Shown here: positions 33,620-42,982 of the stretch, piece by piece
Layout of the letters: every line of letters begins with the position of its first letter
Position numbering within the stretch: the stretch's first letter is position 1
Assembly: GCA_023457255.1 (NCBI GenBank)
Contig: JAEWMB010000020.1
Coordinates: forward strand, 496,001-560,000
DNA: 64,000 bases
Direction of reading: 5' to 3'
Source: Bacillota bacterium
GTDB lineage: Bacteria > Bacillota > Clostridia > Lachnospirales > Lachnospiraceae
Position numbers and translations under genes: made by a program
Notes under the pieces: model-generated
The model's input: the letters and a program-made list of their open reading frames with translations, nothing else
Told to the model about the DNA's origin: nothing
Databases searched by the model: none

Positions 33620-34717
33620 TTATACATTGAAACGGAATAGTACTACATCTCCGTCCTGAACTACGTACTCCTTGCCTTCGGAACGGACTAATCCCTTTTC
33701 CTTGGCTGCGTTAAAGCTGCCGCATTCTACTAAGTTATCATAGCCAACAATCTCTGCTCGAATAAAGCCGCGTTCAAAATCAGTATGAATTTTACCGGCA
33801 GCCTGTGGAGCCTTCATGCCTTTTGTAATAGTCCATGCCCTGGTTTCCTTTGGACCTGCGGTAAGATAACTAATTAATCCTAAGATATGATAACTTGCAC
33901 GAATTAGTTTCTCCAAACCAGACTCAGTTAATCCAAGTTCTTCTAAAAACATTTTCTTTTCATCCTCGTCAAGCTCTGCAATTTCTTGTTCAATCTGAGC
34001 ACATATCACAAAAACTTCGGAGTTTTCTTTTTCTGCAAACTCACGCACCTGACTGACAAATTGATTATCCTTTGCATCGTCTGCCAGTTCATCATCTTTA
34101 ACATTTGCTGCATAAATTACCGGTTTATAGGTTAATAAATTATAGGAAGAGAGCATTTCTAATTCTTCCTCATCCGCGCATTCAAAGCCTTTCGCAAGTT
34201 TTCCATCTTCAAGAAATGCTTTTAACCTGGTTAATAATTCTGCTTCTTTTGCTAATGTTTTATCGTTTTTTGCACCCTTTATCACCTTACTGATTCTTCT
34301 CTCTAAGATCTCCATATCAGAGAAGATCAACTCTAAATTAATCGTCTCAATATCACGCAATGGATCAACAGAGCCATCCACATGAATAATATTGCTATCT
34401 TCAAAACAACGGACAACATGTACAATAGCATCTACTTCACGAATGTTTGATAAAAACTGATTCCCAAGACCCTCTCCTTTTGATGCTCCTTTTACCAACC
34501 CCGCAATATCTACAAACTCAATTGCAGCCGGTATAGTCTTTTCAGAATTATATAAATCAGATAATACTTTAAGACGCTCATCCGGAACCGGTACAATACC
34601 TATGTTTGGATCAATTGTGCAGAACGGATAGTTTGCAGATTCTGCTCCTGCTTTTGTTAAAGAATTAAATAGAGTACTTTTTCCTACGTTTGGTAAACCA
34701 ACAATACCAAGTTTCAT
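33620..34717 (-). CDS. ychF: Redox-/stress-linked ATPase YchF (Obg family)
   Basis: 365 residues. P-loop GLPNVGKST at 6-14, switch block FVDIAGLVKGASKGEGLGNQFL, coiled-coil insertion near 120-190, and the C-terminal TGS domain with TAGPKETRAWTI, GKIHTDFERGFIRAE and EYVVQDGDVVLFRFNV. YchF binds ATP rather than GTP and associates with ribosomes; its precise role is unsettled. A possible 31-codon gene ends nine bases upstream of its start. Confidence 0.97.
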   Translation of the reverse strand: MKLGIVGLPNVGKSTLFNSLTKAGAESANYPFCTIDPNIGIVPVPDERLKVLSDLYNSEKTIPAAIEFVDIAGLVKGASKGEGLGNQFLSNIREVDAIVHVVRCFEDSNIIHVDGSVDPLRDIETINLELIFSDMEILERRISKVIKGAKNDKTLAKEAELLTRLKAFLEDGKLAKGFECADEEELEMLSSYNLLTYKPVIYAANVKDDELADDAKDNQFVSQVREFAEKENSEVFVICAQIEQEIAELDEDEKKMFLEELGLTESGLEKLIRASYHILGLISYLTAGPKETRAWTITKGMKAPQAAGKIHTDFERGFIRAEIVGYDNLVECGSFNAAKEKGLVRSEGKEYVVQDGDVVLFRFNV

Positions 34718-34725
34718 TTTATTAC

Positions 34726-34821
34726 CTATACCTTTCCTTCATTTTTCTTGCGGGCTTTTACTCCATGATATCTCGCTTCATTGCATAAAATTTCCCAGTT
34801 ATTTGACTCACAGAATTTCAT
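34726..34821 (-). CDS. Possible 31-aa small protein upstream of ychF
   Basis: A complete short frame from ATG (34821) to TAG (34726) encodes a charged peptide with two cysteines (start MKFCESNNWEILCNEARYHG) and a basic end. The stop is nine bases before the ychF start, a spacing that would couple translation. I see no clear ribosome binding site before its ATG, and it could be chance or the remnant of a larger gene. I do not recognise it. Confidence 0.3.
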   Translation of the reverse strand: MKFCESNNWEILCNEARYHGVKARKKNEGKV

Positions 34822-34846
34822 TTTAATGTTCGGTCAAAAAACCTTA

Positions 34847-35497
34847 CTAAGAATCTTTTGATTCAACCACGATTAGGATTCCTTTTTCAAAAAGTATCTG
34901 TGCTTCCGGTTCCATAATCTCATTACTGATACCGATACTAGTTCCTTGCGTCAAGTGAAATCTAGTAAGGGGATACTTAAATCCTATAAGGGTTAATCCT
35001 GTGACTTCTTCTGTGAATGGAAGCAAGGAAACATAAGTTGCCCTTACCTCTTCCTTTCTAAGCACAGTACTTTTCTCTCTTAGGTATATTTTATTGTTTT
35101 TATCAATAAGATATGCCTGAACTCCCTGACATAATAGCTTATACAGCATATGAAGATTTGCAAGGGTATGGTCAAAACGCCCCCCTGTTGCTCCAAGAAT
35201 GAAGATTTCCATACATCCTTCTTCTACTGCTAAACCTACTGCAACTTCAGTGTCGGTTGCATCCTTTTCAGGACATAAGGGTACTATCTTAATCTTCGTA
35301 TTCTCTTGGTACTCCAGTAATAGATTTTTAGAAACCGTATCAAAATCACCTACCACATGTGTCGGGAATATCTTCATATCGTGCAGATAAGCTAGTCCGT
35401 TATCAATTGCTATAATTCGGTCAAAGAAACTTTCTTCTAAAGTTTTCATTGCAACCTCAGGTGAAAAATCTCCCCCTGCGATAATGAGAGCTTTCAT
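34847..35497 (-). CDS. thiN: Thiamine pyrophosphokinase ThiN
   Basis: 216 residues. ThiN moves pyrophosphate from ATP to thiamine, giving TPP directly. Motifs: IIAGGDFS at the start, AIDNGLAYL, the substrate loop HVVGDFDTVS, CPEKDATDTEVAV and ILGATGGRFDHTLANLHML. Same neighbours as B. subtilis yloS (after rpe). No TPP riboswitch is seen in the short upstream gap, so it seems constitutive within the housekeeping block. Confidence 0.95.
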   Translation of the reverse strand: MKALIIAGGDFSPEVAMKTLEESFFDRIIAIDNGLAYLHDMKIFPTHVVGDFDTVSKNLLLEYQENTKIKIVPLCPEKDATDTEVAVGLAVEEGCMEIFILGATGGRFDHTLANLHMLYKLLCQGVQAYLIDKNNKIYLREKSTVLRKEEVRATYVSLLPFTEEVTGLTLIGFKYPLTRFHLTQGTSIGISNEIMEPEAQILFEKGILIVVESKDS

Positions 35498-35547
35498 AAT
35501 TCACTTACCTCCCTGTGTCGCTTTATGCTCAATTATGATACTGAAAC

Positions 35548-36210
35548 CTATTGATGAGCAGCATGAAAAATGTGAAGAAAATCTTTCACATTTTTTTCTA
35601 TGTCTCCACGGAACACGGAAGTTCCGGCAACTAATACATTTGCACCGGCTTCCATAATTTCAGATACATTTTCTAAGGTTACTCCGCCATCTACCTCTAT
35701 GTCAATCGTAACATTATAATTCTCTGCCATCTTCTTTAGGTCCCTTAATTTTAACAGTGTGGATGGTATAAATTTCTGACCTCCAAAACCGGGATTCACT
35801 GACATGATTAAAACCATATCAAGTTCCGGTAAAATATAGTCAAGAACCGATAATGATGTGCTTGGATTTAATGCTACACCAACTTTTTTTCCAAATTCCT
35901 TTACCGCAGCCACTGTACGGTGAAGATGTTTACAACTCTCAGCATGTACTGTAATTATGTCGGCCCCTGCTTTCACAAAATCCTCAATATAGCGAATTGG
36001 TTCGTCAATCATCAAATGCACATCAAATACCATCGAAGATTTTTCACGAAGAGAAGTTATCACTGGAATACCAAAGGAAATGCTAGGGACAAAATTTCCA
36101 TCCATAACATCCAAATGCAGATAGGTTGCTCCTGCCTCTTCCGCTTTTTTAATATTATCTCCTAAAGCACTAAAATCTGCCGCTAAAATTGAAGGTGATA
36201 AATGATACAT
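35548..36210 (-). CDS. rpe: Ribulose-phosphate 3-epimerase
   Basis: 220-residue TIM-barrel enzyme interconverting ribulose-5-phosphate and xylulose-5-phosphate in the pentose phosphate pathway. It shows LSPSILAADF at the start, HLDVMDGNFVPSISFG (metal ligands), VHLMIDEP, VNPGFGGQKFI and the second-metal region IDIEVDGGV. The start at 36210 is placed by AGAGGA before MYHLSPSIL; the open frame runs 58 codons further into rsgA, but that part has no family similarity. Confidence 0.97.
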   Translation of the reverse strand: MYHLSPSILAADFSALGDNIKKAEEAGATYLHLDVMDGNFVPSISFGIPVITSLREKSSMVFDVHLMIDEPIRYIEDFVKAGADIITVHAESCKHLHRTVAAVKEFGKKVGVALNPSTSLSVLDYILPELDMVLIMSVNPGFGGQKFIPSTLLKLRDLKKMAENYNVTIDIEVDGGVTLENVSEIMEAGANVLVAGTSVFRGDIEKNVKDFLHIFHAAHQ

Positions 36211-36307
36211 ATTTTTTCCTCTTTTCTGCGACGCAGTTATGCGTATACATTTCTGCTTACAAAACCAGATAGGATGAAAATAAAATTCCAATGGAGCATA
36301 TACTACA

Positions 36308-37186
36308 TTAATATTTTTTCTGGTTTTTAAGCTCTTCGTACAATAATTTATAATTTTCATATCTGCTTTCGCTAATCTTTCCATCTTGCAGCGCTTCTTT
36401 TACCGCACAATCCGGTTCATTGATATGAACACAGCCTTGAAAACGGCATTGCCCTAAATAATGATCAAACTCAGGATAATAAACCTGCAATTCTTCTTTC
36501 CCAATGTCATTTAGATAAAGCGAACTAAATCCTGGGGTATCTAATAAATAGGTACTTTCTTCCATATAAATTAACTCAGAATGCCTTGTGGTATGTTTCC
36601 CACGTCTGATTTTTTCTGAGATTTGTCCCGTTTGCATAGACACTTTTGATTGAAGTCTATTCGTTAAGGAAGATTTCCCGACACCGGAAGGGCCGGCAAG
36701 TGCTGTAGCCTTTCCCTTAAGTACAGCCTTTACCTCCTTAATACCCTCTCCTTCCAATGCATTCGTAAATAAAATTTGATACCCGGTATTTCGATAAACC
36801 TCTTCTACTCTTTTTCTTTCCCCTTTATCTGCCTTATCCGTTTTATTAAAACAGATAATCGTCTCAATTCCCTGCTGTTCCATCATGACTAAAAAACGGT
36901 CAAGCAAGTTATAATTTGGCGCCGGATCTGACACAGCAAATATAATCATAGCCTGATCAATATTTGCGACAGCCGGACGAATTAACTCACTTTTCCGTTC
37001 TAAGATGTCAACAATATTTCCTGTTTTTAAATCTCTATCAAGAATCTCAACCTCAACATTATCACCAACAAGAGGTTTTATTTTCCGGTTTCGGAAAATA
37101 CCTTTTGCTTTGCATTCGTATTCTCCGAAACCTTCAATATAAACATAATAGAAACCTGCAATTCCTCTGATTATTTTACCAATCAT
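36308..37186 (-). CDS. rsgA: Ribosome small-subunit biogenesis GTPase RsgA
   Basis: 292 residues. An N-terminal OB fold (VGDNVEVEI) is followed by a circularly permuted GTPase: G4 CFNKTDKADKG comes before G1 AGPSGVGKSSLTN, with G3 DTPGFSSL last. The C-terminal zinc site has Cys-Cys-His-Cys (CRFQGCVHINEPDC). RsgA checks 30S assembly. B. subtilis CpgA sits in the same place beside prkC, which phosphorylates it there (established in Bacillus). Confidence 0.97.
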   Translation of the reverse strand: MIGKIIRGIAGFYYVYIEGFGEYECKAKGIFRNRKIKPLVGDNVEVEILDRDLKTGNIVDILERKSELIRPAVANIDQAMIIFAVSDPAPNYNLLDRFLVMMEQQGIETIICFNKTDKADKGERKRVEEVYRNTGYQILFTNALEGEGIKEVKAVLKGKATALAGPSGVGKSSLTNRLQSKVSMQTGQISEKIRRGKHTTRHSELIYMEESTYLLDTPGFSSLYLNDIGKEELQVYYPEFDHYLGQCRFQGCVHINEPDCAVKEALQDGKISESRYENYKLLYEELKNQKKY

Positions 37187-37342
37187 TCACTTTTAGCCTC
37201 CATACTGCGACTATCTTTTAGGAGCAGCTAATGGCTTAAGTTTGGCGCAGCACAAACTTGCCGAGCGAAAGATTTTAATCTTTCCCTCTTATCCCTCAGT
37301 TTTGCTATAGCAGACTAAAAAATACAATTCCTCAGCCGTGCA

Positions 37343-39499
37343 TTAATTTTTCTTCATCGCACTTAGGTATACACTCCAGGAAGAATTGCTGTAAAGTGTA
37401 TCGTTGATATACATTCTAACGATACCATTACCCTCTCGTATGCCTTCCACTCTAATATTCGAAAACTCTCCAGGAAAATCGGCATAGGATAAGTCTTTCG
37501 TCATAATCTGCATTGTTTCCCCATCTTGCTCAAGTTCCAGGTATACTTCTCCTGACTCACCCTCAGCAAATGGGTTTTCTGTAATACTAACTTCTCCAAT
37601 GTAGCTGTATTCATCAGGCGCTGTAACCTCCGGAATTGGAGAAGGTGTACTCTCAGGTCCCGTGCTAATAGAGATATCAATCTTAGTATCTGCTGCAACT
37701 AATTCTCCGGCTGTTGTGTTCTGGAAGCAGACTGTTCCTTTTGCATATTCTGAACTTGGGATATGAGATGTAGCTCCTTTTTGAAGGCCTGCTGCTAACA
37801 ATTCTTGCTTTGCCTGCTCTTCCGTCTTGCCAAGCAAATCAGGAACTTTCTTTAAGGCACTAACATCAGGTCCAGTACTTACAACTAAAATAACAGCAGA
37901 ACCTTTTTTTAATATAACCGGATTTTTAGGGTCTGTTGTTCTTTCAGGAATTGTACGGATTACCATCTCAGCTCCTAATTCACTGCTAGCTTCATCCTGA
38001 CGTGTAACAATCAAACCTAAATCCTCTAATTGTTTCTTAGCTAGTTCATAATTACGATTGTATACATCTGGCAGCTCTATTGGCGCAGCACCGGCACTGA
38101 TCGTTAGGATGATTGTTGAATTTGACGGAATCTCAGTATCCGCCGGATAGTTTTGTTTCATTACTAACCCTTCTTCATATTCGTCAGAATATTCTTTTTC
38201 ATCCGCTAACTTAATAGTAAAGGAAGGTGATGCAAGCTCAAGGCTGCTAATCGCCGTTTCTCTGTCAAGACCAACTACTTTTGGAACCTTCACAAGTTCA
38301 GAAGTCGGCTCCGCAGTTGGTTCCGGAGAAACTGTCACCGTAATGGATGGTTCCGGAGTGATATTCGTATCCTTATTATCCTTACCCCAATCAAATAAAT
38401 TAAAGAATCGTGCCACAATAAACAATACGGTACAGCCAACCAAAACTGCTGCTGCAATCATGGAAATAATAAGAACCTTCTCCATTTTGGAATCTACAGA
38501 ATCAAGTTCCTCCTCTTCCTCTTTGGAAACTTTTTTGGCTCCCTTGTCCTTCGCATTATTATCAATGAAAGTTACCGGTGTTTTGGCGGCACTTTTAATA
38601 TGATTCATCTCATCATCTGACAAGCTGATGGTTGGAGAGTCACTGACCGCACCATTATTAATAATTACATAATCCCCGTCTTTATTAATGATGGAGCGTT
38701 TTAAATCACTGATTAATTCAGAAGCGGATAAGTATCTTCTCTCCGGCTTCTTCTGCATACATTTTTGTACTATTTTTTCAACACTAACCGGCACCTCAGG
38801 ATTTAGCTCACGAAGAGGGGCAGCCTCTCCCTGAATATGAAGAAGTGCAACAGAAACCGTATTATCTCCTGCAAAGGGTACTTCCCCGCTTAACATCTCA
38901 TACATTGTAACACCCAGAGAATAGATATCGCTCTTTTCATCGCTGTATCCGCCTCTCGCTTGTTCCGGTGATAAATAATGTACGGAACCGATTGCATTTT
39001 GAGTAACGGTATTTGTTGTAGCTGCTTTTGCTATACCAAAGTCTGTTACTTTTACTTTACCGTCTCTCGAGATAATAATATTTTGCGGTTTGATATCCCT
39101 ATGGATAATATGATTGTCATGAGCAGCTTCCATGCCTTGCGCTATCTGAATCGCAATTCCTACTGCTTCTTTTACCTCTAGTTTTCCTTTACGTTCAATA
39201 AATTTCTTTAACGTAATTCCTTCCACAAGTTCCATAACGATATAGTATAAACCATCGTCATCACCAACATCATAGACATTTACTATGTTCGGATGGGATA
39301 AGCCTGCTACAGATTGTGCTTCTCCACGGAATTTCGTTACAAAATTCTTATCGCTTGAATATTCCGGTTTCAATATTTTTATTGCTACATATCGATTTAA
39401 CCGATGACATTTTGCCTTGTAAACATCCGCCATTCCTCCAGAACCAACTCTGTCTACAATTTCATATCTGTCACTGATAAACATTCCAGGTTTAATCAT
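37343..39499 (-). CDS. prkC: Membrane serine/threonine kinase PrkC/PknB with PASTA domains
   Basis: 718 residues. Kinase domain (about 10-270): glycine loop GSGGMADVYK, Lys41, catalytic HRDIKPQN (Asp135), DFG at 153-155, and threonine-rich activation loop. An acidic juxtamembrane stretch (KEEEEELDS) leads to one membrane span (about 342-366), a Pro/Thr-rich linker, then three external PASTA domains (about 404-615) that bind muropeptides or lipid II. A last domain of about 90 residues (SYIGEVSITENPF onward) follows the PASTA repeats and is unassigned. PrkC controls wall metabolism, stasis and spore germination in Bacillus. Its phosphatase gene lies 119 bases upstream. Confidence 0.97.
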   Translation of the reverse strand: MIKPGMFISDRYEIVDRVGSGGMADVYKAKCHRLNRYVAIKILKPEYSSDKNFVTKFRGEAQSVAGLSHPNIVNVYDVGDDDGLYYIVMELVEGITLKKFIERKGKLEVKEAVGIAIQIAQGMEAAHDNHIIHRDIKPQNIIISRDGKVKVTDFGIAKAATTNTVTQNAIGSVHYLSPEQARGGYSDEKSDIYSLGVTMYEMLSGEVPFAGDNTVSVALLHIQGEAAPLRELNPEVPVSVEKIVQKCMQKKPERRYLSASELISDLKRSIINKDGDYVIINNGAVSDSPTISLSDDEMNHIKSAAKTPVTFIDNNAKDKGAKKVSKEEEEELDSVDSKMEKVLIISMIAAAVLVGCTVLFIVARFFNLFDWGKDNKDTNITPEPSITVTVSPEPTAEPTSELVKVPKVVGLDRETAISSLELASPSFTIKLADEKEYSDEYEEGLVMKQNYPADTEIPSNSTIILTISAGAAPIELPDVYNRNYELAKKQLEDLGLIVTRQDEASSELGAEMVIRTIPERTTDPKNPVILKKGSAVILVVSTGPDVSALKKVPDLLGKTEEQAKQELLAAGLQKGATSHIPSSEYAKGTVCFQNTTAGELVAADTKIDISISTGPESTPSPIPEVTAPDEYSYIGEVSITENPFAEGESGEVYLELEQDGETMQIMTKDLSYADFPGEFSNIRVEGIREGNGIVRMYINDTLYSNSSWSVYLSAMKKN

Positions 39500-39618
39500 T
39501 TTATATACCTTTTACCTTTCCGGCTACACAAAAATGTCTGTTACAACAAACAAGCTTATGTAAAAATGCCTCTCTTCTCTCCTTATAACTACATCCCTCA
39601 ATGCATCTTCCTATGTGC

Positions 39619-40344
39619 TTAATCAAGCCGAATCAAAACGATTGCAATATTATCTTTTCCTCCATTTTCATTCGCTCTTTTTACCAGCTCTTTTCCCGAT
39701 GCCTCTAAATCATCCCCATGATTTCTAATTACCGTAAAAATCTCTTCATCCTCAAGCATATTAGACAAACCATCAGAACACAATAGAATGATATCCCTAG
39801 ATTTTACACTAACTTCAAAATAATCCGGTATCACAGTCTGGCTTGCTCCTACCGCTCTTGTAATTACATTTTTCTTTGGATGGAATCTAGCCTCACTACG
39901 TTTGATTTCACCGGTCTTCACCATTTCTTCAACCAAGGAGTGGTCTTCTGTAATCTGCTTCATTGTATCATTAATTAAGTATAACCTGCTGTCACCAATG
40001 TTAGCTACATACATTAATTGGTCCATGATTGCCGCTAAAACTAATGTCGTTCCCATTCCTTCTAAACCAGTTTGTTCTCTTGCCTGCTTTAGCAGCATCT
40101 CATTTGTTTTTGCAATTGCCGCATCCAGCATACCAATCACAGTCTTTTCTTCGCTTTCTCCAATGAGCCTTATCATTTCTTCCACGCAGTAACGAGAAGC
40201 AAAATCACCGGCATTATGACCGCCCATACCATCAGCTACAATAAACAGGTTAGGAAGTGCTCCAACCGAACACTCATTACAATAGACATAATCTTGGTTG
40301 ATCTCTCTTTTTTGACCAACATCAGTAATAGAATATGTGTTCAT
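39619..40344 (-). CDS. prpC: PP2C-type phosphatase PrpC/Stp
   Basis: 241-residue metal-dependent Ser/Thr phosphatase that reverses PrkC. The PPM metal-site motifs are all visible: REINQDYV near the start, VADGMGGHNAGD, GMGTTLVLA, NIGDSRLYLI, DHSLVEEMV, ITRAVG, LLCSDGLSNM and NGGKDNIAIVLI at the end. It starts one base after the rlmN stop, with its GAGGTG binding site inside the end of rlmN, so translation is coupled. Confidence 0.97.
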   Translation of the reverse strand: MNTYSITDVGQKREINQDYVYCNECSVGALPNLFIVADGMGGHNAGDFASRYCVEEMIRLIGESEEKTVIGMLDAAIAKTNEMLLKQAREQTGLEGMGTTLVLAAIMDQLMYVANIGDSRLYLINDTMKQITEDHSLVEEMVKTGEIKRSEARFHPKKNVITRAVGASQTVIPDYFEVSVKSRDIILLCSDGLSNMLEDEEIFTVIRNHGDDLEASGKELVKRANENGGKDNIAIVLIRLD

Positions 40345-40345
40345 C

Positions 40346-41416
40346 CTATTGTTTCACCTCCTGTACCATTGTCTTATCCGTATAACTCTTTCTTAATTGT
40401 CCACAAGCCGCGTTAATATCGGAGCCCATTTCTCTTCTAATAGTAACATTAATTCTGTTTTTTTCAAGTATATTTTTGAAATTTTGTATGTTGTTCCCCG
40501 TAGAACGCTTATAATCCCGCTCTTTTATAGGGTTTACAGGAATGAGATTAACATGGCAGTTTTTACCCTTTAAAAGCCTGCTAAGCTCTTTTGCACAGGC
40601 AGATGTATCATTCACTCCATCCACCAAACTGTACTCATAACTGATTCTTCGTCCGGTCTGCTCATAATAATAATCGCAGGCATTTAATACCTCTTGCAAT
40701 TTGTAACTGTTGGCAACCGGCATTATTTTTGCCCTGTCTTCATCATTTGGCGCATGCAGGGATAGTGCTAATGTGATAGAAAATCCTTCCTCTGCCAATG
40801 CTCTCATCTTAGGAACTAAACCACAGGTGGAAACGGTTATATTTCGCTGTGAAATATTTAATCCATCCAAAGAGGATATCATACGAATAAATTTAACAAA
40901 ATTATCATAGTTATCCATTGGTTCCCCGGTTCCCATGATTACGATATTGCTCACCCTTTCACCGGAAAGGCGCTGTAGCTGGTATACTTCATCAAGCATT
41001 TCCGATGTTTTTAAGTTTCTGGTAAGCCCATCGAGTGTTGATGCACAAAAACGGCACCCCATTCGGCATCCCACCTGTGAGGAAATACATACGGAATTCC
41101 CATGATGATATTTCATCAGTACACATTCCACGATATTCCCATCCGGTAAACGAAATAAATATTTGACAGTTCCGTCAATTTCTGATTCATAGCGTTCTAA
41201 TTCAGTTACACAGATCAGTTCGTATTCAGAGACAAGTTTTGTTCTTAACTCTTTTGACAAATTGGTCATCTCCTCAAAACTTCTTGCCAATTTGACATGG
41301 AGCCACTCATAAATCTGCTTCGCTCGAAATTCCTTTTCTCCAATGTTTCTTAAACTTTCTTTTAATTCATCAAGTGTAAGTGCTTTTATATCTATTTTTT
41401 CAGTAATACTCTGCAT
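40346..41416 (-). CDS. rlmN: Dual-specificity 23S rRNA A2503 / tRNA A37 methyltransferase RlmN
   Basis: 356-residue radical-SAM enzyme that puts a methyl group on C2 of adenosine. The cluster-binding CRMGCRFCAST has the CxxxCxxC arrangement; GTGEPMDNYDN and the SLHAPND block follow, and the C-terminal GSDINAACGQLR holds the cysteine that resolves the intermediate, as in RlmN/Cfr. The ATG at 41416 is four to five bases after GTGAGGT; the longer frame has no support. Order rsmB-rlmN-prpC-prkC equals B. subtilis. Confidence 0.97.
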   Translation of the reverse strand: MQSITEKIDIKALTLDELKESLRNIGEKEFRAKQIYEWLHVKLARSFEEMTNLSKELRTKLVSEYELICVTELERYESEIDGTVKYLFRLPDGNIVECVLMKYHHGNSVCISSQVGCRMGCRFCASTLDGLTRNLKTSEMLDEVYQLQRLSGERVSNIVIMGTGEPMDNYDNFVKFIRMISSLDGLNISQRNITVSTCGLVPKMRALAEEGFSITLALSLHAPNDEDRAKIMPVANSYKLQEVLNACDYYYEQTGRRISYEYSLVDGVNDTSACAKELSRLLKGKNCHVNLIPVNPIKERDYKRSTGNNIQNFKNILEKNRINVTIRREMGSDINAACGQLRKSYTDKTMVQEVKQ

Positions 41417-41596
41417 TTTTACCTCACTCCTGCACATGCTTTGCACACGTTAATACTAATCTTCCAGGAAAATCTAACGAGACAAATATCCAGTAAGCCG
41501 CACAAGTATCTGCCCGCAGTAATTTCAAGCTGCAAACGGATAAAACCTGCTTGATTCTATTGCATGGATATTAGTATTAAAAGCAAATCATGCCTT

Positions 41597-42964
41597 TCAA
41601 ACTTTCGCTTTTCTAAATCTTGAGATAAAGAAACCATCCACACCGGATTTATCCGGTAATAACTGCAGATAGCCTTGCTTTGATGTCTCGCACCGTAATT
41701 TCTCTGGTAGATAAGTATCCATGGATTCTGGAATTAATTTCAGTTTTTCTGTAATAAATCTTACATTCTCTTCATTTTCTTCCGGATTGATTGTACAGGT
41801 ACTATAAATTAAGATTCCTCCAGGCTTTAGATAAGGAATAATAACAGAAAGAATTTCTTTTTGTAATTTTGCTAATTCCGACCTTGTAGCTTTTGTCATA
41901 TTATATTTGATGTCCGGCTTCTTTCCAATAACTCCAAGACCCGAGCAGGGAAGGTCCGCTAAAATCACATCTGCTTTTTCTTTCACTGATTCATCAAATA
42001 CCAAGGCATCAAAAACTTTGACAGAAACATTTTGATACCCAATGCGTTCTAAGTTTTGCTTAATTAATGAAACCTTTTTTTCTGTCTTATCCCGTGCATC
42101 CACATGACCGGATTTTTTTTCTCCACCAGCCATCAGAAGAAGTTCAGCCGCATGTAATGTCTTGCCACCTGGTGCGGCGCAAACGTCTATTACATAATCT
42201 CCGGCTTTTATTCCCGCTATTACGCCAACCATCATGGAGCTTTCATCCTGAACTTGAAAATATCCTTGTTGAAAACTATCAAGTGCAGTTAAAGAGTTAT
42301 AAGAGGATATTCTTTTCGCATTCGTTAGATACGCTCCATCTTTTATTACTATTCCTTGTTTTTCTAAGCCTTTTGTTAATTCATCTATGGAGATTTTACT
42401 TTCATTGATTCGTATTGAAGTATCCTTGGGTTCTAAAAAAGCTTGTAACATTTCCTCAACCTGTTCCCTGCTATAACTTTTCAGCCAAAATTCTACCAAA
42501 TCTTTTGGCATCGAATATAAGTAGGACAATTTTTCAGTTTCATCCATAAAGCTAATGTCGAATCCATTTGCTTTTTGAAATTCTCTGCTTAGGTTTCTTA
42601 ATATCCCATTCACGAAACCAGACAGCCCGCCTAAGCCGCGTTTTTTGACTAGCTTTACTGCCTCATCACAGGCTGCGCTATTTGGAATCTGTTCCATAAA
42701 TTCTATTTGGTATGCTGCAATTCTTAGAACATTACGAATTACAGGTTTCATCTTTTTCACCTTAATCTTTGAAAATCGCTCCAAATCATAATCTAATTTT
42801 AGTTTTTGTTCTACAACCCCAAGGCAGAGCCTTGATATAAAGGCTCTGTCTTGTTTACTCAAGTCTTTGTAATTTTTTAAGGTTTCATTGATTACAATGT
42901 GGCTGGGAAGCTTTTCTTCATTAATCTTAAGGCACATCGTAAGTACAATATCTCTAGCGTTCAT
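41597..42964 (-). CDS. rsmB: 16S rRNA m5C967 methyltransferase RsmB
   Basis: 455 residues. An N-terminal NusB-like RNA-binding domain (about 1-140) is followed by a NOL1/NOP2/Sun methyltransferase domain: VCAAPGGKTLHAAELL, the catalytic-loop DLPCSGLGVIGKKPDIKY and the STCTINPEENEENV motif with the second catalytic cysteine. It starts 19 bases after yugP. In the gap after it an 11-base inverted pair (TTAATACTAAT near 41450, ATTAGTATTAA near 41568) is unexplained. Confidence 0.96.
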   Translation of the reverse strand: MNARDIVLTMCLKINEEKLPSHIVINETLKNYKDLSKQDRAFISRLCLGVVEQKLKLDYDLERFSKIKVKKMKPVIRNVLRIAAYQIEFMEQIPNSAACDEAVKLVKKRGLGGLSGFVNGILRNLSREFQKANGFDISFMDETEKLSYLYSMPKDLVEFWLKSYSREQVEEMLQAFLEPKDTSIRINESKISIDELTKGLEKQGIVIKDGAYLTNAKRISSYNSLTALDSFQQGYFQVQDESSMMVGVIAGIKAGDYVIDVCAAPGGKTLHAAELLLMAGGEKKSGHVDARDKTEKKVSLIKQNLERIGYQNVSVKVFDALVFDESVKEKADVILADLPCSGLGVIGKKPDIKYNMTKATRSELAKLQKEILSVIIPYLKPGGILIYSTCTINPEENEENVRFITEKLKLIPESMDTYLPEKLRCETSKQGYLQLLPDKSGVDGFFISRFRKAKV

Positions 42965-42982
42965 AGTTCTCCGTTCATTTCT

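Noticed and set aside
34847..35600. A TPP riboswitch for thiN.
   Set aside because: The 50-base gap upstream is too short and lacks the conserved CUGAGA and ACCUG elements.
41450..41579. An 11-bp inverted pair (TTAATACTAAT / ATTAGTATTAA) flanking the rsmB-rlmN gap as mobile-element ends.
   Set aside because: No target duplication, no transposase, and A/T-only 11-mers are expected by chance in this composition.
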